A stretch of DNA of 10,100 nt from UBA3537 sp965657165 (GCA_965657165.1 CBFHNG010000054.1:1-10100); one strand, 5' to 3'. Counted from the stretch's first letter, positions 1 to 7,282 are shown. The notes: a model not told the origin generated them from the letters alone. A program made the numbers and translations.

Positions 1-677
1 GCTGTAAATGTTAGCAAAAATCCCCAATCAATATTCATGGTTAGGGCATCACCTAAAAAGAATCCAATCAAAGATTTTAGGGTCACAATCACAAGGGATG
101 TTCCTATGGCTTTTTTGATGTCAATTTTTGCTAATAGTACTAATGCAGGAATGATTAAAAACCCACCACCGGCACCAACAATTCCTGTAATTGCTCCAAT
201 CAATAGACCTTCCAATAAAATGAATAAATAGTTGTATTCAATTTTTTTGGTATTAGATGTTGTTGGGTTTGATTTTGGAGATTTAAGCATAGCAAATGCA
301 GCTGGAATCATAACTAATGCAAACAGCCCAAACATAGCCATCCTTCTTGTAATGTTAGTGTCATTTAAAATAAATAATTCGTCTGGAATTATTGGAATTA
401 AAAATGAGCGAACAAGTGACACACTTATGATGGCGGGTAGACCAAAAATAAGAGCAATTTTAAAATCTACATTGCCTTTTTGAAATTGTTTGAATCCGCC
501 AACCAAAGCACTACAACCGACCACAAATAGCGAATAACCAGTTGCTAATTTTTCATCGAGCATAAACAAATATGCCAAAACGGGTACTGCCAAAATAGAA
601 CCACCACCTCCAATAAGTCCAAGTGTTAGCCCAATTAGAAGTGCAGCACAATAGCCCAAAATTTCAATAATTTCCAT
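1..677 (-). CDS. TauE/SafE-family sulfite/anion exporter-like membrane protein (C-terminus cut by window edge)
   Basis: 225 codons are visible from the ATG at 677 down to the left edge. Family members are commonly about 250-270 residues, so a few dozen C-terminal residues are probably missing. Two glycine-rich repeats mark the TauE/SafE fold: GLIGGGGSILAVPVL at residues 20-34 and GIVGAGGGFLIIPAL at about 165-179, each starting one half of the internally duplicated protein. Hydrophobic segments lie near residues 8-38, 46-60, 73-96, 113-131 and 149-183, with a polar linker at 132-148. The family is placed in the inner membrane and linked to export of sulfite, sulfoacetate or other small organosulfur anions. 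Substrate cannot be read from sequence, and no sulfur-metabolism neighbour is visible here. The start is the first ATG after a plausible promoter. Family assignment is confident; substrate is unknown. Confidence 0.9.
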   Translation of the reverse strand, partial: MEIIEILGYCAALLIGLTLGLIGGGGSILAVPVLAYLFMLDEKLATGYSLFVVGCSALVGGFKQFQKGNVDFKIALIFGLPAIISVSLVRSFLIPIIPDELFILNDTNITRRMAMFGLFALVMIPAAFAMLKSPKSNPTTSNTKKIEYNYLFILLEGLLIGAITGIVGAGGGFLIIPALVLLAKIDIKKAIGTSLVIVTLKSLIGFFLGDALTMNIDWGFLLTFT

Positions 678-715
678 TAGAAGAGTTATTTTAATCCGAC
701 CTAAAATAGGCGGCT

Positions 716-747
716 CAAAAGTAGTGAAAATGCCGCAAAGGACTCAA
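716..747 (-). promoter_or_regulatory. Candidate promoter of the TauE/SafE gene
   Basis: Read on the minus strand, a perfect Bacteroidota -7 element TACTTTTG (716-723) is preceded by a TTG (745-747) with a 21-bp spacer, slightly longer than the usual 19. It would give a leader of roughly 30 nt before the ATG at 677. The match is by eye. Confidence 0.5.
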
Positions 748-824
748 AAATCTTTATTCAAGTTTTTTTTGTAACTTTAAAATTCTCCATTGTGATATAT
801 TAATCTACATAAAATCAATGTATT

Positions 825-1721
825 ATGATGAATTTATTGTCTTACAAAACGCTTTATAATTTTGCATTATCAGAAAGAGTGAAATTAAAAATAGAGAAAT
901 TTATCTTAGTAATTGCTATGGTAAGCTTCTTGTTCCATTTGGCTTTAATTTATTTAAAAAAATACAATGTTTGGAACCCATTTGAAGACTCCAACTTTTT
1001 TGATAGCCCCATTGCAGCCATATATACTCCATTTTCATTCATCCTAATTTATGAGGTTTATTTATTGATTTTTTATCTGCCAAGATCAATAACAACTTAC
1101 ATTACAAAACAATATGAAATTATCACACTAATTGTAATAAGAAGAATTTTTAAAGATTTGTCGAATCTAGAATTATCTTCAAATTGGTTTGATATAAAAA
1201 ACGACATCACATTTACATATGACATTATTACAGCACTAATTCTCTTTTTTATGATTTATGTATTTTCATACCTCAAGGAAAGATTAGAAAACAAATCCTC
1301 TTTGAATTCTATTGAGTCTCCACAGATAATGCAGTTTATTAGAATTAAAAAAATCATGGCAACGCTTTTAATACCAGTTTTTGTCATTATTGGCCTCAAT
1401 ACTTTTGGGAGTTGGGTTTTAGATGTAGCACCACAAAATTTATCTGCAGTGCTTAAAGATGTCAATAGTTTATTTTTTGATGAGTTTTTTGCAGTCCTTA
1501 TTATTGTAGATGTTCTGTTGCTTTTAGTCTCTTTTTTCTATACTGATCAGTTTCACAAAGTCATTAGAAATTCAGGCTTTATTATATCAACAATTTTAAT
1601 CAGAATGTCATTTTCTGTAGATGGTGTTTTGAACAATATTCTAATTTTTGCTTCAGTTGCTTTTGGCCTGGGAATCCTTTGGATTCATAATAAATTTGCA
1701 AAAAACTTAAGGTTAGAATAA
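825..1721 (+). CDS. Polytopic integral membrane protein of unknown function
   Basis: I do not recognise a characterised family. The 298-residue protein has six to eight hydrophobic segments: about 25-44, 63-85, a weaker 97-110, 132-150, 177-199, 219-239, 250-264 and 270-287. Between segments 2 and 4 runs a well-defined stretch with the motif YEIITLIVIRRIFKDL (residues 97-112), a hydrophobic helix ending in paired arginines. Charged residues fall within or beside membrane segments: E77, R87, D229, R260 and D266. A hydrophilic loop follows at about 151-172. There is no signal peptide and no soluble enzymatic domain. The start is ATG at 825; a second ATG follows immediately at 828 and either could be used. 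No good TANNTTTG promoter is visible upstream, the best being a weak TAACTTTA at 772-779. The gene stands alone, divergent from the exporter gene and convergent with the next gene. A transporter or channel-like role is only a guess. Confidence 0.85.
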   Translation: MMNLLSYKTLYNFALSERVKLKIEKFILVIAMVSFLFHLALIYLKKYNVWNPFEDSNFFDSPIAAIYTPFSFILIYEVYLLIFYLPRSITTYITKQYEIITLIVIRRIFKDLSNLELSSNWFDIKNDITFTYDIITALILFFMIYVFSYLKERLENKSSLNSIESPQIMQFIRIKKIMATLLIPVFVIIGLNTFGSWVLDVAPQNLSAVLKDVNSLFFDEFFAVLIIVDVLLLLVSFFYTDQFHKVIRNSGFIISTILIRMSFSVDGVLNNILIFASVAFGLGILWIHNKFAKNLRLE

Positions 1722-1747
1722 AAAAAACCAAACATTAAGTTTGGATT
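1720..1747. terminator. Hairpin terminator between convergent genes
   Basis: The stem CCAAAC (1728-1733) pairs with GTTTGG (1739-1744) around a 5-nt loop. Read on the minus strand it is followed by a run of eight T (1720-1727), the form of an intrinsic terminator for the gene at 1775-2209. On the plus strand the tail is only ATTTTG, so termination of the 825-1721 gene would be weaker. It lies directly after the plus-strand stop codon. Confidence 0.65.
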
Positions 1748-1774
1748 TTGATATAGTTTGTAAAAATAATTGAA

Positions 1775-2209
1775 CTATCTTTTTTCTTTTTTCATTTTGG
1801 AGTGCTTTCTTTTTTTACGCTCTTTCTGCTTTTCTATTTTTTTCCATTTTTCATATTGACCTGGATTTAAAATAGACTTCATTGCATTTTGTATTTTAAT
1901 TTTTTCGTCCAACATATTGACCTGCATTTGAAAACGTTCTTCATCTGAAGGTCTTTCCTCACGTCTATTTTTTTTATGCATTTTATGTCGCCTAGCTTTT
2001 TCTAAAATTAGGGTATAAATCTGTTCTTGTTGCGTTGGGTTTAATTCTAGATCTAAAGTCATTTTTTTTGACCAAAGCGTAGCTTGTTGTTCAGGAGTCA
2101 TATTCTTCATATTCTCCATTCGTTTCTGTCTTTTCATACCATTTTGATTGGGCTGTGCTGTGGCTGAAAAACTTATTAGTAAAATTAAAATGCTTAAAAT
2201 AGTTCTCAT
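1775..2209 (-). CDS. Secreted DUF4890-like / Spy-CpxP-like small protein
   Basis: 144 residues with a clear signal peptide (hydrophobic core at about 4-14, likely cleavage after SATA, residue 18), so probably periplasmic. The mature part is alpha-helical and strongly charged. It carries the repeated short motifs MTPEQQ (37-42), LNPTQQ (56-61) and LNPGQYEKW (114-122), which resemble the LTxxQ repeats of Spy/CpxP periplasmic proteins and the Bacteroidota DUF4890 family as I remember it. The last 22 residues (123-144) contain 14 Lys or Arg. In enterobacteria, Spy and CpxP are envelope-stress chaperone or sensor proteins; transferring that role here is inference. The gene lies 62 bp downstream of lysS on the same strand, with only a weak hairpin between, so it may be partly cotranscribed. 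The ATG at 2209 places the signal peptide correctly. Confidence 0.82.
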   Translation of the reverse strand: MRTILSILILLISFSATAQPNQNGMKRQKRMENMKNMTPEQQATLWSKKMTLDLELNPTQQEQIYTLILEKARRHKMHKKNRREERPSDEERFQMQVNMLDEKIKIQNAMKSILNPGQYEKWKKIEKQKERKKRKHSKMKKEKR

Positions 2210-2240
2210 AATATGTTTAATTTGAAAGTATATATTCTAT

Positions 2241-2261
2241 AAAACTAATGAAAATAGTTTT
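2241..2261 (-). terminator. Weak AT-rich hairpin after lysS
   Basis: AAAACTA (2241-2247) is the reverse complement of TAGTTTT (2255-2261), with a 7-nt loop. Six of seven pairs are A-T and no long T-run follows on the minus strand, so termination after lysS is likely weak and readthrough into the downstream small gene is plausible. Confidence 0.25.
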
Positions 2262-2271
2262 TATTACATAA

Positions 2272-3969
2272 TTAGATTAAAAATTCTACAACAAGTTCAT
2301 CATCAGTCTTATAGACCTTTGCTAATCCTTGTTTTGTTAAGCCTTTAATGCCTTTGTCCCACCCTTTATTACTGAGTCCAGCTTGGTTTTTTAATTCTTC
2401 TAGAGGAAGTGTATTTTCTTTTTTTAGAATTTCAAAAATAGCTTTTTCATTTTCACTTAAGTTTAGTGCTTTTTTTTCAGGTTTCATTTGAGGAAAAAAT
2501 AAGACTTCTTGGATGGAAGCATTGTCTGTTAAGAACATAATCAATCTATCCATACCAATTCCCATTCCAGAAGTTGGAGGCATACCATATTCCAAAGCAC
2601 GAAGGAAATCTTCGTCTATAAATTGTGTGGCTTCATCATCGCCTCTGTCAGCCAATTTGAGTTGTGCTTCAAAACGCTCCCGCTGGTCTATAGGGTCATT
2701 CAATTCAGAGTATGCATTTGCAATTTCTTTTCCACAAACCATAAGCTCAAAGCGTTCAGTAAGATCAGGATTGTTGCGGTGTTCTTTACACAATGGACTC
2801 ATTTCTTTTGGATAGTCTGTAATGTATGTAGGCTGAATGTAATTCCCTTCACATTTTTCACCAAAAATCTCATCAATAAGTTTTCCCTTGCCCATGCTTT
2901 CATCCACTTCAATACCCATTCCAATAGCTGCTGCTCTAAGCTCATCTTCAGACTTCCCAGTAATGTCAAACCCTGTAAATTCTTTTATGGCATCGGTCAT
3001 TGTAACTCTTGCGTATGGCGCTTTAAAGTCAATTTCATGACCGCCAAACGTAGCTTTTGTTGTTCCATTTACGGCTATAGCACAATGTTCTAAAAGTTGC
3101 TCACAAAATTCCATCATCCAGTTGTAGTCCTTGTAAGCAACATAAATTTCCATGGCTGTAAATTCTGGATTGTGTGTGCGATCCATGCCTTCATTTCTAA
3201 AGTTTTTTGAAAACTCATAGACCCCATCAAACCCACCAACAATCAAACGTTTTAAGTACAGTTCATTTGCAATTCGCATGTATAATGGAATGTCTAAGCT
3301 ATTGTGGTGCGTCACAAATGGGCGTGCTGAGGCACCTCCAGCAATGGGTTGTAGTACGGGTGTTTCGACTTCAAAATAACCAGCACTATTAAAAAACTCA
3401 CGCATGGCATTAAAGAGTTTTGTACGCTTGACAAAGACTTCCTTAACATGTGGATTTACGGCCAAATCGGCATAGCGTTGTCTATAACGCATTTCGGGAT
3501 CGTTAAACTCATCGTAAGTATTTCCTTCTGAATCTGTTTTTGGAAGTGGTAGAGGCTTTAAAGCTTTACTTAAAAGTTTAAAATTCTTAACCAGAACAGT
3601 TTTTTCACCAACTTGAGTGGTAAAGAGTTCGCCTTCAACACCAATAAAATCACCCAAATCAAGAAGTTTTTTAAATACATCATTGTAAGCTGATTTGTCT
3701 TCGCCAATACAGATTTCATCACGATTAAAATATACTTGAATGCGCCCTTCACTATCTTGTAGCTCCGTAAATGCTGCTTTTCCTTGTACCTTTTTTCGCA
3801 TCAAACGACCTGCAACAACCACTTTGTCGCCTTCTTTATAGTTATCTTTTATTGTGCTGCTGGTGTGCGTTACTGGATATAAATCGGCAGGGTAAGGGTT
3901 TATTTCTAATGCACGAAGTTTTTCGAGTTTTTCTCGACGTACAAGTTCTTGTTCTGAAAGTTGCGCCAT
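2272..3969 (-). CDS. lysS: Lysyl-tRNA synthetase, class II
   Basis: Charges tRNA-Lys with lysine in the cytoplasm, using ATP. The 565-residue protein has a helical N-terminus, an OB-fold anticodon-binding domain at about 48-135 (VVVAGRLMRKK...), and a class II catalytic core. Motif 1 lies at about 180-210, motif 2 is FRNEGMDRTHNPEFT (257-271), and motif 3 is GMGIGMDRLIMFL (468-480) with its conserved Arg. It is longer than the roughly 505-residue E. coli enzyme because of an extension from about 503 to 565. That extension looks like a small winged-helix domain (a helix near NEKAIFEILKKE, a later recognition-type helix, then a short beta hairpin) and matches the longer LysRS I associate with Bacteroidota. 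The start is the ATG at 3969, about 20 nt after a predicted transcription start. No frameshift or missing motif is seen. Confidence 0.98.
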   Translation of the reverse strand: MAQLSEQELVRREKLEKLRALEINPYPADLYPVTHTSSTIKDNYKEGDKVVVAGRLMRKKVQGKAAFTELQDSEGRIQVYFNRDEICIGEDKSAYNDVFKKLLDLGDFIGVEGELFTTQVGEKTVLVKNFKLLSKALKPLPLPKTDSEGNTYDEFNDPEMRYRQRYADLAVNPHVKEVFVKRTKLFNAMREFFNSAGYFEVETPVLQPIAGGASARPFVTHHNSLDIPLYMRIANELYLKRLIVGGFDGVYEFSKNFRNEGMDRTHNPEFTAMEIYVAYKDYNWMMEFCEQLLEHCAIAVNGTTKATFGGHEIDFKAPYARVTMTDAIKEFTGFDITGKSEDELRAAAIGMGIEVDESMGKGKLIDEIFGEKCEGNYIQPTYITDYPKEMSPLCKEHRNNPDLTERFELMVCGKEIANAYSELNDPIDQRERFEAQLKLADRGDDEATQFIDEDFLRALEYGMPPTSGMGIGMDRLIMFLTDNASIQEVLFFPQMKPEKKALNLSENEKAIFEILKKENTLPLEELKNQAGLSNKGWDKGIKGLTKQGLAKVYKTDDELVVEFLI

Positions 3970-3993
3970 AATAATGGTGTGTAATTTTGATCA

Positions 3994-4023
3994 CAAAGAT
4001 AATGACATTGGTTTGGATTTCAA
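3994..4023 (-). promoter_or_regulatory. lysS promoter (Bacteroidota consensus)
   Basis: On the minus strand TTG (4021-4023) is separated by exactly 19 bp from TATCTTTG (3994-4001), a full match to the TTG-N19-TANNTTTG consensus of the Bacteroidota primary sigma factor. Transcription should start near 3988, giving a leader of about 20 nt. Confidence 0.75.
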
Positions 4024-4075
4024 TAGGGGATATAAAATTATGTGGAAGTGTAACTTTATTTACTAAAATTCGTCC

Positions 4076-4083
4076 TATAATTG
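4076..4083 (+). promoter_or_regulatory. Possible -7 element for the yqaE-like gene
   Basis: TATAATTG differs by one base from TANNTTTG and lies 24 bp before the ATG at 4108. There is no TTG at the expected -33 distance, so support is weak. Confidence 0.3.
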
Positions 4084-4107
4084 TAAACCAATTTAAATAA
4101 AAAAAAC

Positions 4108-4266
4108 ATGAGTATTTGGCGAGTTTTACTCTCTATTTTATTTCCTCCATTAGCTGTTGTTGACAAAGGGTGTGGATCTTTTGTTATTGTATTCATTTTA
4201 ACCCTTTGTGGCTGGGTTCCAGGAATCATTGCAGCGTTGGTGATTTTAAATAATCCTAATCGTTAA
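4108..4266 (+). CDS. YqaE/Pmp3-family small membrane protein
   Basis: A 52-residue open frame (MSIWRVLLSILFPP... to ...VILNNPNR, stop TAA at 4264-4266). It shows the full signature of the YqaE/Pmp3 (UPF0057) family: an N-terminal helix with the FPPLAVVDKG motif (residues 12-21), a Gly-rich turn, then a second helix containing LCGWVPGIIAALVIL. Two membrane helices cover about 4-19 and 24-48. Eukaryotic Pmp3 is linked to membrane potential and salt or cold tolerance; the bacterial proteins have no settled function. It lies 138 bp from the divergent lysS and 17 bp upstream of lipB on the same strand, so it probably leads a two-gene transcript. The spacing to the candidate promoter and the complete motif make this a real gene despite its length. 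Confidence 0.92.
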   Translation: MSIWRVLLSILFPPLAVVDKGCGSFVIVFILTLCGWVPGIIAALVILNNPNR

Positions 4267-4271
4267 ACTTG

Positions 4272-4279
4272 TATATTTG
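4272..4279 (+). promoter_or_regulatory. Candidate -7 element immediately before lipB
   Basis: TATATTTG is a full match to TANNTTTG and sits in the 17-bp gap between the yqaE-like stop and the lipB ATG at 4284. If used, transcription would begin at or next to the ATG, giving a leaderless or nearly leaderless mRNA. No TTG lies 19 bp upstream, so only half of the promoter is supported. Confidence 0.35.
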
Positions 4280-4283
4280 TTCC

Positions 4284-4982
4284 ATGAATAAAACAATTCA
4301 GGTTCAAGATTTAGGATTAAAAGATTACAAGGAAACTTGGGATTTTCAAGAAGATTTGTTTAAAAAAACGGTAGACTGTAAAATAAAAAACAGGCGAGAA
4401 CATACTGAGTTACCAACTCCAAATCATTTTTTATTTGTAACGCATCCACATGTGTATACACTTGGGAAAAGTGGGGATTTTTCTAATTTACTTTTAAGTG
4501 AAGAACAATTAGCCGAAAAACGAGCAACATTTTATAAAATTAATAGAGGTGGAGATATCACTTATCATGGCCCAGGTCAAGTGGTGGGTTACCCTATTTT
4601 AGATTTAGAAAATTTTTTCACAGACATTCATAAGTACTTAAGATTATTGGAAGAAACCATTATTTTAACGCTTGCAGAATATGGACTAAAAGCCACCAGA
4701 AGTGATGGTGAAACAGGAGTGTGGTTGGATGTTGGTACCCCTTTTGCGCGCAAAATATGTGCTATGGGTGTGCGTGCTAGTCGATGGGTAACAATGCATG
4801 GTTTTGCTCTTAATGTCAATACGGATCTAGGTTATTTTGATCACATTATACCTTGCGGAATTCGAGGGAAAGCAGTCACATCTCTAAATGTTGAACTCAA
4901 GCAGGAGTCAGTTGATGAAAACGAGGTCAAAGAAAAATTATTAAAGCATTTCTTTGCACTTTTTGAAGCTGAAATAAACTAA
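4284..4982 (+). CDS. lipB: Octanoyl-[ACP]:protein N-octanoyltransferase
   Basis: Transfers the octanoyl group from acyl carrier protein to a specific lysine on lipoyl domains (2-oxoacid dehydrogenases, glycine cleavage H protein), the first step of lipoate assembly before LipA inserts sulfur. The 232-residue protein has the LipB motifs in order: HPHVYTLGKSGD (54-65), RGGDITYHGPGQ (88-99), KICAMGVR with the catalytic-type lysine K157, HGFALNVNTDL (172-182), and PCGIRGKAVTSL with the catalytic-type cysteine C191. Length is normal for the family. The ATG at 4284 was chosen over an in-frame TTG at 4269, which lies only 3 nt after the preceding stop and would add a five-residue tail with no family support. 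The lipoyl synthase gene is not in the window. The stop overlaps the convergent lipoprotein gene by 4 bp. Confidence 0.97.
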   Translation: MNKTIQVQDLGLKDYKETWDFQEDLFKKTVDCKIKNRREHTELPTPNHFLFVTHPHVYTLGKSGDFSNLLLSEEQLAEKRATFYKINRGGDITYHGPGQVVGYPILDLENFFTDIHKYLRLLEETIILTLAEYGLKATRSDGETGVWLDVGTPFARKICAMGVRASRWVTMHGFALNVNTDLGYFDHIIPCGIRGKAVTSLNVELKQESVDENEVKEKLLKHFFALFEAEIN

Positions 4983-7282
4983 TAAATCTGATACATAATA
5001 AGCTCCGAATCATTACTCTGGCAAATGAGCTCTAGTGCAGTGTCTTTATCAGCGTTAGAAAGGTCAATTTTAGAAATACCATATATAGGAAATCCTGATA
5101 AAACAGTTGCTTTGCTATCAAAAAGCGTTACTTTTTGAGCCTGTTGATCGGTCAATGCAATATAAATTTTATCATTTAAATAAAACAGTTGAGGGGGTAA
5201 ATAATTACCAAAATCCAAAATGGTCTTATTGTTTTTTATTTGTAATTGATTTGCCCATTGAGCAACCAAAGTTCTACTGGAGCTCGTTATATTTGTTTGC
5301 GCATCAAAACCAAGGGTTTGTTTGCTAACTCGCCCTTTTATATCCACCTGTACAAGCTCGCCTTTGGTGTCTATTGTCGAAAATTTATTGTTGTAGAAAT
5401 ATATATTTTGATCTGAAAAATTAATAGACTCCTTAACATCAATTCTAATTTTTCCTCTTCGATTTAAAATTTTTAAATCATTATCGGCAGCAAAAACAAT
5501 ATAATCTTTACCCTTGTAACGAATGTGTTGGGGAGCGTTTAAAATTTCAGAATCTGGAGTGTACGAAAACCCTTTTACTCGTTTTCCTGTACCATCATAC
5601 ATCAAAAGTGATTGGCCTTGAGTCACCAGAAATCTGTAATTTTTGTTTTTATCATAATCAAAAACGGAAACAGCCTGAGTAATTTTATCTTTAAATTTTA
5701 ATGGAAATGCCCCAACATCTTTGCCTAAACGATCCAAAACATAAACACGGTTTTCAGTTGAAAATACCATTTGAAAACGCCCATTTTTGTACAAATCAAC
5801 TTGGTTGACTCGCCCAATTATAGGGCCCGACAATTTCTTTTTCCAGCGTACAACACCTTGGTTTGAAATCAAATACAACTGATTTTCAATATCTTGTACA
5901 ACAATATCTTTTTGTTGTGTTTTATGATTTTTAACAAATTGAACATCACCTAAAATTGTTGCGTCTAGTTTTAAACTGAAAATTTCATTGATTTTTTTCT
6001 GCTTTTGACTAGGTCGAAAATGTTCAATTTGCGCGTTGAGGTGAACAACTTCATCGTCTCTTATGACTTGAACCATTGAATTTTTATAAGCCTCCAAATC
6101 TGTTCTAGATAATGATGTTCCAAAAATAGGATTCAATATATTGGTTAAATTCTTTGGAGTTAATATTTTTTGATATGAAATTTCATCGCTCAATTTTTGT
6201 TGAGTATTTTGAAATGATTTGCTGTTGTTTAGGTTGTTTTTATTAATATGTTTTGAAATAATCTCTTCGGTTAAAGTTTCATTTTCAGAGAAAATCAAAA
6301 AATCATCAATAACAGTAAAATTTGAACTATTGAGTTGAGGTAATAATCCCTCAAAATTTTGATTGAAAATAGAATCATTTTCAAACTTATATATTGGCAC
6401 AGAACGGAACGATTTCAATTGTTCTTTAAAAGCTACAAGAGCTTCCTTGCTCGAACTAATATCAATGGAATGCAGTAAAATTGCAGAACCATTAGATGTT
6501 TTTAAGCTTCCTATTTCTTGACTAGTTTCTAGCAAAGTATTTGTAAGTTCAGAAAATACTAAAGTGCTGTCCAACACTTTTAGATTTTTTGAAAATTGCT
6601 GGAAATCTGAATATATAAAAGTCTCAAAATTTTCAATATCATCTGGAACAATACTGCTCAATTGCTGCGTCTTTGGTGAAATATTTTCAAATAATTGATT
6701 CCATTGGCTATTTGAATCGGTGTAAATTCCGCTAAATGAAATATATTTTGGAGTGGCATTGACATCTAATAAAACGTTATTGAACAAAGAAAATTCCTCT
6801 CCATACTGTTCAGGTTTCGCTAAATAAACTGAAAATGTAGCATTTGTGTCAGTAAGTTTTGCGAATTTCTTGTAAGGGTGAACAGTAGTATTTTTTAAAG
6901 GTGTTGATTTAGAATTTGAAGTCGAAAAAACCCATACGCTGTCTCGAATGGAGTTTTGCTTTAATAATTCTTTTGACCCAATATGTTTTTGTTGAGAAAT
7001 GAATGTATAATTAGAACTCTCAGAGATACACAAAAGCAAAGGTCCAGAAATTTTTAAGCTGTCTATTGGGGTAAGATTATTTTCAAAGATGGATTTAAAC
7101 TTTGTTTTGGAAAGTAACTCATTGTTTTTCAATGCACTTTTGAATACATCCAAGGAATTGATATGCATTACAACTTGGGCATCATTTGGAACAAAATCTT
7201 CAATTGAACCTTGTTTATTTTGTTTATTTTGACAATTTAGTGTCAAAACAAAAACAATAAAAACCAAAAACTTTCTTAGCAT
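4979..7282 (-). CDS. Large lipoprotein with predicted C-terminal beta-propeller, function unknown
   Basis: From the ATG at 7282 the protein has 767 residues. Its N-terminus is a lipoprotein signal (MLRKFLVFIVFVLTLNC) with the lipidated cysteine predicted at residue 17, so it should be membrane-anchored in the envelope. Residues about 28-430 form a mixed region that opens with VPNDAQVVMHINSLDVF, reminiscent of DUF3352-type envelope proteins, but I cannot assign it firmly. From about 434 to the end there are repeated beta-rich units of the form 'NQLYLISNQGVVRW', 'NRVYVLDRLGKDVGAFPL', 'DYDKNKNYRFLV', 'NADKDTALELI'. These recall PQQ-like or FG-GAP/VCBS propeller blades, and I count roughly six. 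There are no catalytic motifs. An upstream in-frame TTG at 7300 would spoil the signal peptide. The gene lies 36 bp after rnhB on the same strand and is probably cotranscribed. A scaffold or protein-binding role in the envelope is inference. Confidence 0.85.
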   Translation of the reverse strand: MLRKFLVFIVFVLTLNCQNKQNKQGSIEDFVPNDAQVVMHINSLDVFKSALKNNELLSKTKFKSIFENNLTPIDSLKISGPLLLCISESSNYTFISQQKHIGSKELLKQNSIRDSVWVFSTSNSKSTPLKNTTVHPYKKFAKLTDTNATFSVYLAKPEQYGEEFSLFNNVLLDVNATPKYISFSGIYTDSNSQWNQLFENISPKTQQLSSIVPDDIENFETFIYSDFQQFSKNLKVLDSTLVFSELTNTLLETSQEIGSLKTSNGSAILLHSIDISSSKEALVAFKEQLKSFRSVPIYKFENDSIFNQNFEGLLPQLNSSNFTVIDDFLIFSENETLTEEIISKHINKNNLNNSKSFQNTQQKLSDEISYQKILTPKNLTNILNPIFGTSLSRTDLEAYKNSMVQVIRDDEVVHLNAQIEHFRPSQKQKKINEIFSLKLDATILGDVQFVKNHKTQQKDIVVQDIENQLYLISNQGVVRWKKKLSGPIIGRVNQVDLYKNGRFQMVFSTENRVYVLDRLGKDVGAFPLKFKDKITQAVSVFDYDKNKNYRFLVTQGQSLLMYDGTGKRVKGFSYTPDSEILNAPQHIRYKGKDYIVFAADNDLKILNRRGKIRIDVKESINFSDQNIYFYNNKFSTIDTKGELVQVDIKGRVSKQTLGFDAQTNITSSSRTLVAQWANQLQIKNNKTILDFGNYLPPQLFYLNDKIYIALTDQQAQKVTLFDSKATVLSGFPIYGISKIDLSNADKDTALELICQSNDSELIMYQIY

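Noticed and set aside
37..483. Two adjacent plus-strand open frames (37-231 and 232-483)
   Set aside because: They lie antisense to the TauE/SafE gene, which has clear family motifs over the same span. The frames have no recognisable domain.
2513..3971. Several plus-strand open frames opposite lysS (for example 2623-3093 and 3771-3971) and a minus-strand alternate frame at 3570-3752
   Set aside because: lysS covers the whole span with all class II synthetase motifs. The others are low-complexity, Cys/Phe-rich shadow translations.
4269..4283. Longer lipB start at an in-frame TTG (4269)
   Set aside because: It would lie 3 nt after the upstream stop and add a five-residue leader with no family support. 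The ATG at 4284 fits the usual LipB N-terminus.
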